31,033 bases of DNA from a virus: positions 1-31,033 of IMG/VR virus record IMGVR_UViG_3300048123_000030. The stretch is one strand, 5' to 3'. Position 1 is the stretch's first letter. Each line of letters begins with the position of its first letter. The notes under the pieces were generated by a model that saw nothing but the letters and a program-made list of their open reading frames with translations, did no database searches and was not told where the DNA came from. The translations under genes were made by a program, and so were the position numbers. Below are positions 1 through 7,193 of the stretch, piece by piece.

Positions 1-1782
1 AATAAAGGACACCTACGAGGGGCTAATCAAAACTGATGATAACAATGCTATCAGTGGCGAGGTTGAGCTTACCGATGGTGCAGGTAATGGTACAGGTGTC
101 AGCGTATCTACTGATGGTCGTGTAGTGGCATCAGGTACTGTTTCTTTTGGTTCTTTGAAAGATACAGGCGAAAACATTACGATCACAAAGTTTGTTGACG
201 AAGCAGATGGGATTGCAAACAATGATAACGATACTTCTATCCCTACTGTTGCAGCAGTAAAAGACTATGTAGATAGCACCGAACTTGATACTGTTACAAG
301 CGTAAACACGCAGACAGGCGATGTAGTCTTAGATACGGACGATATAAGCGAGGGTACAAGCAATCTATACTATACGGAAGCTCGTGTAAGCGCAAATACA
401 AGCGTAGCAGCTAACACTCTAAAAAACACTTATCCATCTGCTGATGCAACTAAGGTAGGGCATATCACAGTAACACAAGCTGTCGATTTAGATACCTTAG
501 AATCAAATGTATCTACAAATAACGCTAAGATTAGCTTTGACTCTACAAGTAGTGCAAAATTAGCAGGTATAGAGAGTGGTGCAGAAGTGAACCCAACAAG
601 CACCGATGAATTAAGCGAGGGTTCTACAAACTTATATTATACCGATGCTCGTGTATCAGCCAATAGTGCAGTAGCAGCTAATACAGCAAAAACAGGCATA
701 ACCTCGCAACAAGCAACAGATATAACCACGAACAATGCAAAAGTAGGCATAACGACAGATCAGGCAAACGCTATTACTACTAACTCTGCAAAAGTATCCT
801 TCCCTGAAGCACCTAATGATGGCGATTCTTATGTAAGAAAAAACGAAGGTTGGGAAAGTTTAACACACCCTGCCGATGCAGTTACTTCTGTAAATGGCGA
901 AACAGGTGTAGTAGTTTTAGATTCAGACGATATCACAGAAGGTACATCTAATTTGTACTTTACTGATGCAAGAGTGTCTGCAAACTCTGATGTTACAGCC
1001 AACACAGCTAAGGTAGGTATCACGACTACCCAAGCAGATGCAATCACAGCAAACTCTGCAAAGAATAGTTATCCCACAGATGATGCTACTAAACTTGCAG
1101 GGATAGAAGCAGGTGCAGAAGTTAACGTACAAGCTAATTGGAACGAAACAGATACTAACAGTGATGCTTATATTATTGGTAAACCAACAATCCCCACTGC
1201 TGCTGTTGATAGTGTTAATACCCAAACAGGCGATGTAGTACTTGACACTGATGATATTTCAGAGGGTACAACTAATTTATACTACACAGAAGCAAGGGTA
1301 TCTGCTAACACAAGTGTAGCTGCAAACACACTAAAGAACTCATATCCAACAACGGATTCAACTAAGGTAGGTTTTATTAGCGTAACACAAGCTGTTGACC
1401 TTGACACTATGGAAAGTAACATAGCGACTAACAATGCTAAAAACAGCTATCCGACTACAGATGCTACTAAAGTAGGATTCATAAGTATTACTCAGGCAGT
1501 AGATTTAGATACCATAGAAAGCGATGTAGCAACAAATAACGCCAAAGTAGGTATAACCACCCAACAAGCGAGTGATATCGCAACTAACAACGCTAAAATA
1601 AGTTTTGATAGTACATCATCTACTAAGTTAGCAGGTATTGAAGAGAACGCAGATGTTACCGATACTGCAAATGTTACAGCAGCAGGTGCATTGATGGATA
1701 GTGAAGTAGATGCAGATATCAAGACTTTAAGTTTACCTGCTAATACAACTATCAGCTCTTTTGCTCAATCGTTTTTAGATGA
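1..1782. repeat. Left copy of imperfect terminal direct repeat
   Basis: Bases 1-1782 align to 29360-31033. The first 260 bases differ at about ten positions, mostly silent. The left copy is 108 bp longer overall, and this is fully explained by two in-frame differences: it carries 70 extra codons around 1333-1542 (two type C repeats) and lacks two 17-codon type B repeats present on the right. The two ends are therefore diverged alleles of one fibre gene or two paralogues, not an exact terminal repeat. Confidence 0.9.
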
Positions 1783-2329
1783 TGCAGATGCAGCGACAGT
1801 TAGAGCTACAATAGGTGCAGGTACTTCTAACTTAGAATTAGGTACTACATCTACTACTGCATTAGCAGGGGATACAACAATCCCTGATAATAACAATCAA
1901 CTTACAAATGGTGCAAATTATATTACAGCATCATCTACTGATACGCTTACAAATAAAAGTGGTAATATATCTCAATGGACTAATGATGCAGGATATACAA
2001 CAAATGTAGGTACAGTTACAGAGGTTACAGTTGGCACAGGTTTAGATGTTACAAGTGGCACAACAACCCCTGCGCTTAGTTTAGACCTATCAGAGTTTAC
2101 AGATATGACTGCTGATATGGTTGAAACAGACGAGTTTATTGTGCTTGACAATGGTGCAGAAAGACGTAAGGCAGTAAACGAAATAAAATCAACTCTATTT
2201 AGTAATAATGACCTTTACAAAGTTATAGGTGTTGCTACTGATCATGGTAATAGAGTTACTTTAGATAATGGCACATCAGAAGGTGCTACAAGTATTATGC
2301 GAAATTTTGAAATTTTAATAGCGAACTAA
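2..2329 (+). CDS. Repetitive tail-fibre protein, 5' end cut by window edge (allele 1)
   Basis: The frame is open from base 2, so the first in-frame ATG at 125 is not the true start. The second copy at 29337 shows that eight codons (MANLQNKR) are missing, giving about 783 residues in full. The protein is Thr/Ser/Asn/Ala-rich and built from shuffled repeats. Type A contains TGDVVLDTDDISEGT, NLYYTEARVSAN. Type B is KVGITTQQASDITTNNA. Type C is KNSYPTTDATKVG plus TQAVDLDT. The [ST]NLY[YF]T[ED]AR motif is common in phage tail fibres and baseplate-attached proteins. The C-terminal ~130 residues are non-repetitive. The next gene, a receptor-binding candidate, starts in the stop codon (TAATG). Role as a host-contacting fibre is inferred from repeat type and position before the lysis genes. 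Confidence 0.8.
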   Translation: MKDTYEGLIKTDDNNAISGEVELTDGAGNGTGVSVSTDGRVVASGTVSFGSLKDTGENITITKFVDEADGIANNDNDTSIPTVAAVKDYVDSTELDTVTSVNTQTGDVVLDTDDISEGTSNLYYTEARVSANTSVAANTLKNTYPSADATKVGHITVTQAVDLDTLESNVSTNNAKISFDSTSSAKLAGIESGAEVNPTSTDELSEGSTNLYYTDARVSANSAVAANTAKTGITSQQATDITTNNAKVGITTDQANAITTNSAKVSFPEAPNDGDSYVRKNEGWESLTHPADAVTSVNGETGVVVLDSDDITEGTSNLYFTDARVSANSDVTANTAKVGITTTQADAITANSAKNSYPTDDATKLAGIEAGAEVNVQANWNETDTNSDAYIIGKPTIPTAAVDSVNTQTGDVVLDTDDISEGTTNLYYTEARVSANTSVAANTLKNSYPTTDSTKVGFISVTQAVDLDTMESNIATNNAKNSYPTTDATKVGFISITQAVDLDTIESDVATNNAKVGITTQQASDIATNNAKISFDSTSSTKLAGIEENADVTDTANVTAAGALMDSEVDADIKTLSLPANTTISSFAQSFLDDADAATVRATIGAGTSNLELGTTSTTALAGDTTIPDNNNQLTNGANYITASSTDTLTNKSGNISQWTNDAGYTTNVGTVTEVTVGTGLDVTSGTTTPALSLDLSEFTDMTADMVETDEFIVLDNGAERRKAVNEIKSTLFSNNDLYKVIGVATDHGNRVTLDNGTSEGATSIMRNFEILIAN

Positions 2330-3618
2330 TGAGTTTATACGATAAAGCAAGTATAGCGTTAATACCAAGTGGATTTAAAGCTACAACAGGAAACTTAGGT
2401 AAAGTTTACTCAGTTTTACCTGCTAATGGCGATGGCGATTTTACACATAGTAGAGGTTCAACAGCTACAAGAGTAAACAAAGATGGACTAATAGAAAGCG
2501 TAGCGATAGGGGAAGCAAGATTAGACTACCCATTGACAAACGGATTGGTAGGCGATTGTCCGCACTTACTTTTAGAACCGAGTAGAACGAATATATCACC
2601 TGATTCAGAGAGAATGGACTTGTGGAACAGTTTAAGAGTTACAAGAACAATTAATTCAGGTGTTTCGCCTGATGGCGCAAATACTGCTGTAAAGGTAGCT
2701 ATGACAGCAACAACAGGGGAACATTCAGTTTATGATGGTGTTAGTGTTTCATCAGGCACTACATATACAAATAGTATCTTTATCAAAAGAGGTACAGGTA
2801 GTGCTGATTGGCAATACTTTCAGTTTAGATATCGTAATGGTGGTTTTGGTACAGGTGGTGGTGTTGTTATTGATATACATAATGGCACAATAACTTACAA
2901 TTCAGGTTTGACTGATTATGGTATTGAAAATTATGGTAATGGTTGGTACAGAGTTTTTATTACTCAAACAGCTACTACTACTTCATCGAGTGCAGGACCC
3001 GTTTTAGCTTTTAACGAAATTTCAAATGGTTTTGATGTAAATATAGTTGGTAACACAAACGCTGATGTTTTACTATGGGGAAGTCAAATCGAAGCAGGAA
3101 GCTATCAAACTTCATATATCAAAACGTCAGGTGGTCAAGTAACACGCTCAGCCGATGTTTGTAATAATGCAGGTACAAGCGCACAAGTCAATAACGATGC
3201 AGGTGCTTTTTTTGTTGAAATACAAGCGTTAGAAGAGGGTAGTAGTGCGTCAAGACGTATTACTCTTAGTGATGAAAGTACAAATAATAGATTATTGATA
3301 GAAACAGATGAAAGTACAGGTACTTTTAAGTTTTTTATTGTAGGTGGTGGAAATGTAAGGTCAATAGCCACATCAACAGGGAACACGCAAACAGATATTA
3401 ATAAATTAGCAATAGGGTACGATGGTACAAGTGCTAAGGCATATATTAACGGAACTCAGGTAGGCAGTATAACAAACGCAACTACACGAACAGGGATTGA
3501 TACTATTGATATTGCAGATTGGAATGGAACTTCCAATATTTACTTTGGTAGAGTAAAACAAGTAATATATTTTAACGAAGCACTAAGCGATAGCGAATTA
3601 GCAACTTTAACAAGTTAA
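2329..3618 (+). CDS. Receptor-binding-like protein with CBM-like and LamG/concanavalin-like domains
   Basis: 429 residues. The N-terminus (DKASIALIPSGFKATTGN, then FTHSRGSTATRVN and later LLLEPSRTN near residue 85) matches a module widespread in phage tail tip and receptor-binding proteins. Residues ~95-270 resemble a carbohydrate-binding jelly-roll (IFIKRGTG, NGWYRVFIT, LLWGSQIEAGSYQTSYI). Residues ~285-429 look like a concanavalin/LamG sandwich ending in VIYFNEALSDSELATLTS, a typical LamG closing strand. It starts in the stop of the fibre gene (TAATG). Inferred role is adsorption to surface glycans. The exact ligand cannot be read from the sequence. Confidence 0.72.
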   Translation: MSLYDKASIALIPSGFKATTGNLGKVYSVLPANGDGDFTHSRGSTATRVNKDGLIESVAIGEARLDYPLTNGLVGDCPHLLLEPSRTNISPDSERMDLWNSLRVTRTINSGVSPDGANTAVKVAMTATTGEHSVYDGVSVSSGTTYTNSIFIKRGTGSADWQYFQFRYRNGGFGTGGGVVIDIHNGTITYNSGLTDYGIENYGNGWYRVFITQTATTTSSSAGPVLAFNEISNGFDVNIVGNTNADVLLWGSQIEAGSYQTSYIKTSGGQVTRSADVCNNAGTSAQVNNDAGAFFVEIQALEEGSSASRRITLSDESTNNRLLIETDESTGTFKFFIVGGGNVRSIATSTGNTQTDINKLAIGYDGTSAKAYINGTQVGSITNATTRTGIDTIDIADWNGTSNIYFGRVKQVIYFNEALSDSELATLTS

Positions 3619-3622
3619 GAAA

Positions 3623-3946
3623 ATGGCGATATTTAAAAAATACGAGTTTAACTCACAGGAACAAGCAGAAGAAAAGATTGCTGCTTTGCCACACGATACA
3701 GATGATGAGGGTAATGAGTATCTATTAGGCAAACACATTATTGTAAAACTTGGTTATCTATGGGTTACAGAACCTACCTTTGATGAAGAGGGCGAAATAG
3801 AAACTGAGGGTGTAGCTTCTGACAAATACTCAGTAGATGTTTTATGGAATGATTTAGACGAATCGCCTTATGGTTGGAAGTCTTATGAAATAACAGTAGA
3901 GGGTAATGGTGTACATACCTTCGCAGGTTGGTCTTTTAAAAGTTAA
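3623..3946 (+). CDS. Small conserved-looking protein after the receptor-binding gene
   Basis: 107 residues, acidic and rich in Trp and Tyr (LWVTEP, VLWNDLDESPYGWKSYEI, HTFAGWSFKS). It has no signal peptide, membrane segment or motif I can assign. It starts four bases after the preceding stop and so belongs to the same operon. Position right after receptor-binding proteins is often occupied by fibre chaperones or tail accessory proteins. That is context only and I do not assign a function. Confidence 0.6.
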   Translation: MAIFKKYEFNSQEQAEEKIAALPHDTDDEGNEYLLGKHIIVKLGYLWVTEPTFDEEGEIETEGVASDKYSVDVLWNDLDESPYGWKSYEITVEGNGVHTFAGWSFKS

Positions 3947-3950
3947 TATC

Positions 3951-4109
3951 ATGGATTTAACATCGTTTAGAGTTTATATGCTTAATCTTTCTGCAATCAC
4001 AGTAAGCACCTTAGATGTTTTAGAGGATGGATTGAAAATACTTTTACTTATTGTTTCGATTGGGTACACCATACAAAAATGGTGGGAACTAAAAAACAAA
4101 AATGACTAA
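3951..4109 (+). CDS. Small single-TM protein in lysis region
   Basis: 52 residues from ATG at 3951. An upstream in-frame ATG at 3906 lies inside the previous gene and is less likely. A membrane segment covers about residues 22-43 (LKILLLIVSIGYTIQKWW) and is followed by a basic tail (KNKND). It overlaps the next membrane protein by 8 bp and lies just upstream of the endolysin. It could be a holin, antiholin or lysis accessory protein. Confidence 0.6.
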   Translation: MDLTSFRVYMLNLSAITVSTLDVLEDGLKILLLIVSIGYTIQKWWELKNKND

Positions 4110-4458
4110 AGATAAAGAGCTTAGGGGTTATATAGGTGCAGGGGTTATTTTCTTTCTTGTAATGGGTTTGCTTTTGTTTTTAGCTTTCTACGAGATACCT
4201 GAAACAAATAACGATATTTTTAAAGTGATTGTCGGTATGTTAGTAGGTTCTCTGTCAGTTGTGATCTATACATTCATAGGTAAGAACCCTGAGGAAGTTG
4301 CAGAGCTACAAGCAAAGAGCCAAAGTCTTGAAACAAAGGTAAAACAGCTTGTAGAGGAAAAGGATAACATAGAAGCACTATTAAGAAACCTACAAAGCGA
4401 TGTGATCGAGAAACTATCAGTAACAGGTCAGAACTTTAAATATAAAGATTGCGAATGA
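4102..4458 (+). CDS. Two-TM protein with coiled-coil tail, holin-like
   Basis: 118 residues. Two hydrophobic segments at about 10-31 (IGAGVIFFLVMGLLLFLAFY) and 39-60 (VIVGMLVGSLSVVIYTFIG) are followed by a charged heptad-rich coiled coil (about 63-110; ELQAKSQSLETKVKQLVEEK). It lies between another small membrane protein and the M15 peptidase, and its TGA overlaps the peptidase ATG. Membrane topology and position suggest a holin or lysis-timing protein. A second and better holin candidate lies at 4940, so which one makes the pore is open. Confidence 0.6.
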   Translation: MTKDKELRGYIGAGVIFFLVMGLLLFLAFYEIPETNNDIFKVIVGMLVGSLSVVIYTFIGKNPEEVAELQAKSQSLETKVKQLVEEKDNIEALLRNLQSDVIEKLSVTGQNFKYKDCE

Positions 4459-4811
4459 AGTATTTTACTTATACAGAATTTGATAGCCCTGATGAAGTAG
4501 GAAGTGGTAATAAAATGCACCCTAAACTGCTTGTAATGCTTGATATGGTAAGAGATAAGTTTGACAAACCCATAAAAATTAACTCAGGGTATCGCACAGA
4601 AAAACACAATGATAAAGTAGGTGGAACGCCTAACAGTAGTCATCTTAGGGGCTTAGCTGTGGATATAGCGTGTTCAAGTTCTGTTGATAGATACCATTTA
4701 ATCAACTGTCTTTTAGATGTAGGGTTTAAGCGTATCGGTATAGCAAACAGTTTTATCCACGTAGATATAGACTCTGAAAAGTCAAAAGAAGTAATATGGA
4801 CTTATGCGTAG
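4455..4811 (+). CDS. Endolysin, peptidase M15 family (D-Ala-D-Ala carboxypeptidase/L-Ala-D-Glu endopeptidase-like)
   Basis: 118 residues from ATG 4455, which overlaps the upstream stop as ATGA; a TTG at 4449 is also in frame but unnecessary. It matches the short M15_3-type peptidases that cut peptide cross-links of peptidoglycan. Likely zinc ligands are His63 in SSH, Asp70 in LAVDI and His102 in FIHVDID, with the family SGYRTEKHN segment at 44-52. No signal peptide is visible, so release to the periplasm would need a holin. Neighbouring membrane proteins fit a lysis cassette. Confidence 0.9.
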   Translation: MKYFTYTEFDSPDEVGSGNKMHPKLLVMLDMVRDKFDKPIKINSGYRTEKHNDKVGGTPNSSHLRGLAVDIACSSSVDRYHLINCLLDVGFKRIGIANSFIHVDIDSEKSKEVIWTYA

Positions 4812-4947
4812 TTTTTCAATTATACTATTATTTCCTACCTCGTTTATAGCAGGTATATCTTATTATCCTGCAACAGGTAGGTATAAATTCAACGAGCTGA
4901 ATATATACTTATTTTTCATTCAATTACAATTTAGAAAGTATGAGTAA
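4804..4947 (+). CDS. Small hydrophobic protein bridging endolysin and holin genes
   Basis: 47 residues. The ATG overlaps the endolysin stop and the ORF ends 8 bp inside the next gene, filling what would otherwise be a 128-bp gap. A hydrophobic N-terminus (SIILLFPTSFIAGISYY) is followed by a Tyr/Phe-rich region (LNIYLFFIQLQFRKYE). It may be a signal-anchored lysis accessory or spanin-like protein. It lacks a clear lipobox, so no function is claimed. Confidence 0.55.
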   Translation: MRSFSIILLFPTSFIAGISYYPATGRYKFNELNIYLFFIQLQFRKYE

Positions 4948-5389
4948 AAAGAAGTTTAAGGACACCAAAGTAGGTAGATTCTTATCATCAGTAGGTTCTA
5001 CGCTTGGCGATGGAATGGGCGATATATTGCCCGATAACGGATTCTTAGGGGTCTTAAAGCGACTTATAGCAAAAGATGATATCCTAACCCCACAAGACAA
5101 AGAAACTGCCTTAAAACTGCTTGAAATGGACTCACAAGAGATTCAAGAAGTAAGTAAGCGTTGGCAGTCTGATATGCAAAGTGATTCATGGTTAAGTAAG
5201 AATGTAAGACCAATAACGCTTATATATCTCACTCTTGCTACCACGATCTACATTGTGCTTGATAGCTTACAGATAGATTTTAAGATAGATGAAGCGTGGA
5301 TAGAATTACTTAAAACTTTACTCGTAACAATCTATGTAGCATACTTTGGTAGCAGAGGTTTTGAAAAATACAAAAAAATCACTAAATAG
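4940..5389 (+). CDS. Holin, three-TM/gene-transfer-release type
   Basis: 149 residues. A basic N-terminus and a helical segment (TPQDKETALKLLEMDSQEI) precede the signature SWLSKNVRPITLIYLTLAT (from residue 82), one hydrophobic segment at ~87-108, and a second at ~120-137 (LLKTLLVTIYVAYFGSRGFE). This pattern is typical of the holin family often labelled GTA_holin_3TM. It is the last gene of the late lysis cassette, directly before the A/T tract. Inferred role: permeabilises the inner membrane so the M15 endolysin can reach the wall. Confidence 0.78.
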   Translation: MSKKKFKDTKVGRFLSSVGSTLGDGMGDILPDNGFLGVLKRLIAKDDILTPQDKETALKLLEMDSQEIQEVSKRWQSDMQSDSWLSKNVRPITLIYLTLATTIYIVLDSLQIDFKIDEAWIELLKTLLVTIYVAYFGSRGFEKYKKITK

Positions 5390-5400
5390 TATATATATAG

Positions 5401-5480
5401 TATATTATTATATATTATATTATTATATATATTATATTATATATTATTATATTTATATATATTATATATATTATATATAA
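5401..5480. repeat. 80-bp pure A/T tract; possible origin or unwinding element
   Basis: Eighty consecutive bases contain only A and T, built from irregular TATATTAT/ATTATATA units, followed by a GC dinucleotide and an A5T10 run (5483-5497). It lies in the longest non-coding stretch of the window, between the last lysis gene and the first early gene. Easy melting and low complexity fit a DNA-unwinding element, but no iteron or clear DnaA box was recognised beside it. Confidence 0.6.
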
Positions 5481-5495
5481 GCAAAAATTTTTTTT

Positions 5496-5503
5496 TAACT
5501 TTG
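5496..5503 (+). promoter_or_regulatory. Bacteroidota -7 element TAACTTTG
   Basis: TAACTTTG matches the Bacteroidota -7 consensus TAnnTTTG exactly and lies 30 bp upstream of ATG 5526. No TTTG is visible at the expected -33 position, which is A/T only, so this is a partial match. It would start transcription of the early region right after the A/T tract. Confidence 0.5.
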
Positions 5504-5525
5504 GGAACACATATATATAGAGATT

Positions 5526-5696
5526 ATGAAATTTGATTTAAAAATAGATTACTTAGGTAAAAAAGAGAATAAGCATACAGCAGAGAAAGATTTTTATCAC
5601 TTAACATTCAAAACGTATAACGCTTCTATTGAAGGTAAATTTGAGAAGTCAGAGATACGCCATATAATTCAAATCTTAGATAACGCTGTTGTGTAA
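5526..5696 (+). CDS. Small protein at head of early operon
   Basis: 56 residues (MKFDLKIDYLGKKENKHTAE and so on), mixed charged, with predicted beta strands and a C-terminal helix (SEIRHIIQILDNAV). No motif is recognised. It is the first gene after the A/T tract and the TAACTTTG element, and its stop overlaps the NinG-like gene start (TAATG). Confidence 0.6.
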   Translation: MKFDLKIDYLGKKENKHTAEKDFYHLTFKTYNASIEGKFEKSEIRHIIQILDNAVV

Positions 5697-6094
5697 TGCC
5701 TAAGAAGGTATCACGTAAAAATCTTGTAAAGCGTTTAGATAATATCTTTAGTCAGTACATAAGACTTAGAAACGCTAATGCTCAGGGCATAGCTGAGTGC
5801 TATACCTGTGGTAAGCGTGATCATTGGAAGCGATTGCAAAACGGACACTTTCAAAGCAGGAAGCACTACGGAACAAGATGGGATGAAACAAATTGCCAAG
5901 TACAATGCGCAGCTTGTAATGTATTTAGATATGGCGAACAGTACAAATTTGGTGTAAGATTAGATGAAGATTTTGGTTATGGTACTGCTGAGAGATTACA
6001 CGCTAAAGCTATACAAATCACAAAATACTCAAACAATGACCTGCAAGAGTTAATAACTAAATATAAAGCTCTTGTCAAAAAGAAAATGAAGTAG
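5696..6094 (+). CDS. NinG-like recombination endonuclease
   Basis: 132 residues. It resembles the lambda NinG (Rap) family, which resolves branched recombination intermediates. Cys35/Cys38 (CYTCGK) and Cys71/Cys74 (CAACN) form a zinc-binding pair. The family segment LQNGHFQSRKHYGTRWDETN lies between them with GHF at 50-52, and QVQCAACN follows. The basic N-terminus (KKVSRKNLVKRLD) fits DNA binding. Starts in the stop of the upstream small gene. A promoter and terminator follow immediately downstream. Confidence 0.85.
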   Translation: MPKKVSRKNLVKRLDNIFSQYIRLRNANAQGIAECYTCGKRDHWKRLQNGHFQSRKHYGTRWDETNCQVQCAACNVFRYGEQYKFGVRLDEDFGYGTAERLHAKAIQITKYSNNDLQELITKYKALVKKKMK

Positions 6095-6102
6095 TACTTT
6101 TG
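6072..6102 (+). promoter_or_regulatory. Bacteroidota-type promoter TTG-N20-TACTTTTG
   Basis: TTG at 6072-6074 and TACTTTTG at 6095-6102 (TAnnTTTG) are separated by 20 bp, the spacing expected for Bacteroidota housekeeping promoters. It overlaps the 3' end of the NinG-like gene. The predicted start near 6107 precedes no long ORF, only a short segment ending in a terminator. Confidence 0.6.
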
Positions 6103-6106
6103 TAGT

Positions 6107-6165
6107 GTTCATACGAACATCGTTTTAATGTTATGATTGGGGGGTGCTTTGCCCCCCTTTTTTTT
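6107..6165 (+). ncRNA. Candidate small RNA with 16-nt complementarity to a phage mRNA leader
   Basis: Between the promoter and the terminator lies a ~59-nt segment with a small 5' hairpin (GTTC-ATAC-GAAC, 6107-6118), a single-stranded ATCGTTTTAATGTTAT (6119-6134), then the terminator hairpin. That 16-mer is the exact reverse complement of 9916-9931, in the leader of the gene at 9935. Its core GTTTTAATGTT is the reverse complement of 6194-6204, in the leader of the gene at 6211. The only ORF is 12 codons running into the terminator. It could instead be an mRNA 3' end. Confidence 0.45.
6138..6165 (+). terminator. Rho-independent terminator
   Basis: Six G (6139-6144) pair with six C (6152-6157) around a short loop, followed by eight T (6158-6165). 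Confidence 0.9.
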
Positions 6166-6181
6166 ATTTAAAAATAATTTA

Positions 6182-6204
6182 TATATTTACACCAACATTA
6201 AAAC
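6182..6204 (+). promoter_or_regulatory. Promoter -7 element TATATTTA with AACATTAAAAC leader box
   Basis: TATATTTA (6182-6189) differs from TAnnTTTG at the last base. AACATTAAAAC (6194-6204) follows, six bases before ATG 6211. The same arrangement (TATATTTG, then AACATTAAAAC, then N6 and ATG) occurs at 9907-9935, so the two promoter-leaders appear related. Confidence 0.5.
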
Positions 6205-6210
6205 TTTATT

Positions 6211-6393
6211 ATGCAATTCAATTTAAATACCGAACAGCAAGATGCTATACTCTACGCTGTATCACACACACTCGCTAACAAAGGCGATATGTCTAATCAA
6301 ACCATTAATGACTTATACGATATACTCGATATGTTTAAGATAGAAGAGAACAAACGATACGGATTATATAGTGGAACTCATGAAGGACTTTGA
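6211..6393 (+). CDS. Small acidic early protein
   Basis: 60 residues (MQFNLNTEQQDAILYAVSHT and so on), largely helical, with no recognised motif. First gene downstream of a terminator and a new promoter, in an operon leading to the single-strand-binding candidates. Its leader carries AACATTAAAAC, complementary to the candidate small RNA at 6107-6165. Confidence 0.62.
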   Translation: MQFNLNTEQQDAILYAVSHTLANKGDMSNQTINDLYDILDMFKIEENKRYGLYSGTHEGL

Positions 6394-6490
6394 TAAGGCA
6401 CGATTAGAAACTATGGGTAATAGAATAGAAGAGTTAGAAGCCCATATAGAAATTTTAGAAAAACAATTAGAATTATATTATGCAGAGTAA
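6380..6490 (+). CDS. 36-residue coiled-coil micro-protein
   Basis: 36 residues overlapping both neighbours by 11-14 bp. The sequence RIEELEAHIEILEKQLELYY has clear heptads, so it probably forms a short coiled coil. Overlapping starts and stops on both sides support it being translated. Function unknown. Confidence 0.5.
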   Translation: MKDFDKARLETMGNRIEELEAHIEILEKQLELYYAE

Positions 6491-6842
6491 AATCACTCAA
6501 ATAGAACCGAAAGGTACATATACAAACGCATCAGGCACTTTTAATAAGTATCAGGTGTATCTCGCAAATGGTAACAATTATCAGTTTTTAGCCAAAGGCG
6601 AATTTAAAAAGCAGGTGGGCGAAACCATCGACTTTGAAGTAACGAATGAGCAATACAACACAGCGAAGCTCATCTACAACAAACCCATACAAGCAGCACC
6701 GACTGCAAACAGAGAACAAATTATTGTTCGTCAAAGTATGGTAAAAGCTGCTGCCGACTTTCACGCATCAAGACCGAACGCAGATATTGAAACAGTTATA
6801 CACGATGCGCAACTATTAATAAACTTTGTGAACAATGGGTAG
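6480..6842 (+). CDS. OB-fold-like protein, putative single-strand DNA-binding
   Basis: 120 residues. The N-terminal ~70 residues are strand-rich with spacing like a small OB fold (GTFNKYQVYLANGNNYQFLA, then KKQVGETIDFEV). A linker and a C-terminal helical segment (REQIIVRQSMVKAAADFHAS) follow. Phage DNA-binding proteins encoded beside the replicative helicase often have this layout. It overlaps the DUF3127 gene by 8 bp. The assignment is by layout rather than a diagnostic motif. Confidence 0.5.
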   Translation: MQSKITQIEPKGTYTNASGTFNKYQVYLANGNNYQFLAKGEFKKQVGETIDFEVTNEQYNTAKLIYNKPIQAAPTANREQIIVRQSMVKAAADFHASRPNADIETVIHDAQLLINFVNNG

Positions 6843-7161
6843 TATTATTGGAACTGTCAAACGAGTAGGACAAACAACTACAAAAGGTAATTATCAATTT
6901 AGAGAACTTGTATTAAACACTAAAGAGCAATATCCTCAGATATTAAGTGTTGTATTTTCAAATGACAAATGCACGACTTTAGACCAATACAATGAGGGCG
7001 ATCACGTAGAGGTTCAATACAACCTTAGAGGACGTGAGTGGACTAACCCACAGGGCGAAGTCAAGGTATTCAACACAATACAAGCATGGAAAATCCACAA
7101 ACAAGCAGAGGGTGTCGAAGCCAAAGAACACGCACCTGATAGAGCAGATTTACCATTTTAA
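6835..7161 (+). CDS. DUF3127-family SSB-like protein with DLPF tail
   Basis: 108 residues matching the Bacteroidota DUF3127 pattern: FRELVLNTKEQYPQILSVVF, ND, a GDHVEVQYNLRGREW block around residues 56-70, and FNTIQAWKI near 82. This is an OB-like nucleic-acid-binding fold. The C-terminus DRADLPF resembles the acidic tip of bacterial SSB that recruits partners. It precedes the replicative ATPase, which also ends in DLPF. Likely role: coating single-stranded DNA during phage replication. A terminator follows directly. Confidence 0.78.
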   Translation: MGSIIGTVKRVGQTTTKGNYQFRELVLNTKEQYPQILSVVFSNDKCTTLDQYNEGDHVEVQYNLRGREWTNPQGEVKVFNTIQAWKIHKQAEGVEAKEHAPDRADLPF

Positions 7162-7166
7162 CCAAG

Positions 7167-7192
7167 AGGGGGCTAACCACCCCCTTTTTTTT
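7167..7192 (+). terminator. Rho-independent terminator
   Basis: AGGGGG (7167-7172) and CCCCCT (7180-7185) pair around the loop CTAACCA, followed by a run of eight T. Confidence 0.88.
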
Positions 7193-7193
7193 A

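Noticed and set aside
923-1225. Minus-strand open frame of 100 codons in the fibre gene
   Set aside because: It mirrors the repetitive coding sequence on the plus strand, has low-complexity Cys-rich translation and no supporting context. The same holds for the other minus-strand frames.
4748-4760. TTATCCACG as a DnaA box
   Set aside because: One mismatch to the consensus, single copy and within conserved codons (FIHVD) of the endolysin.
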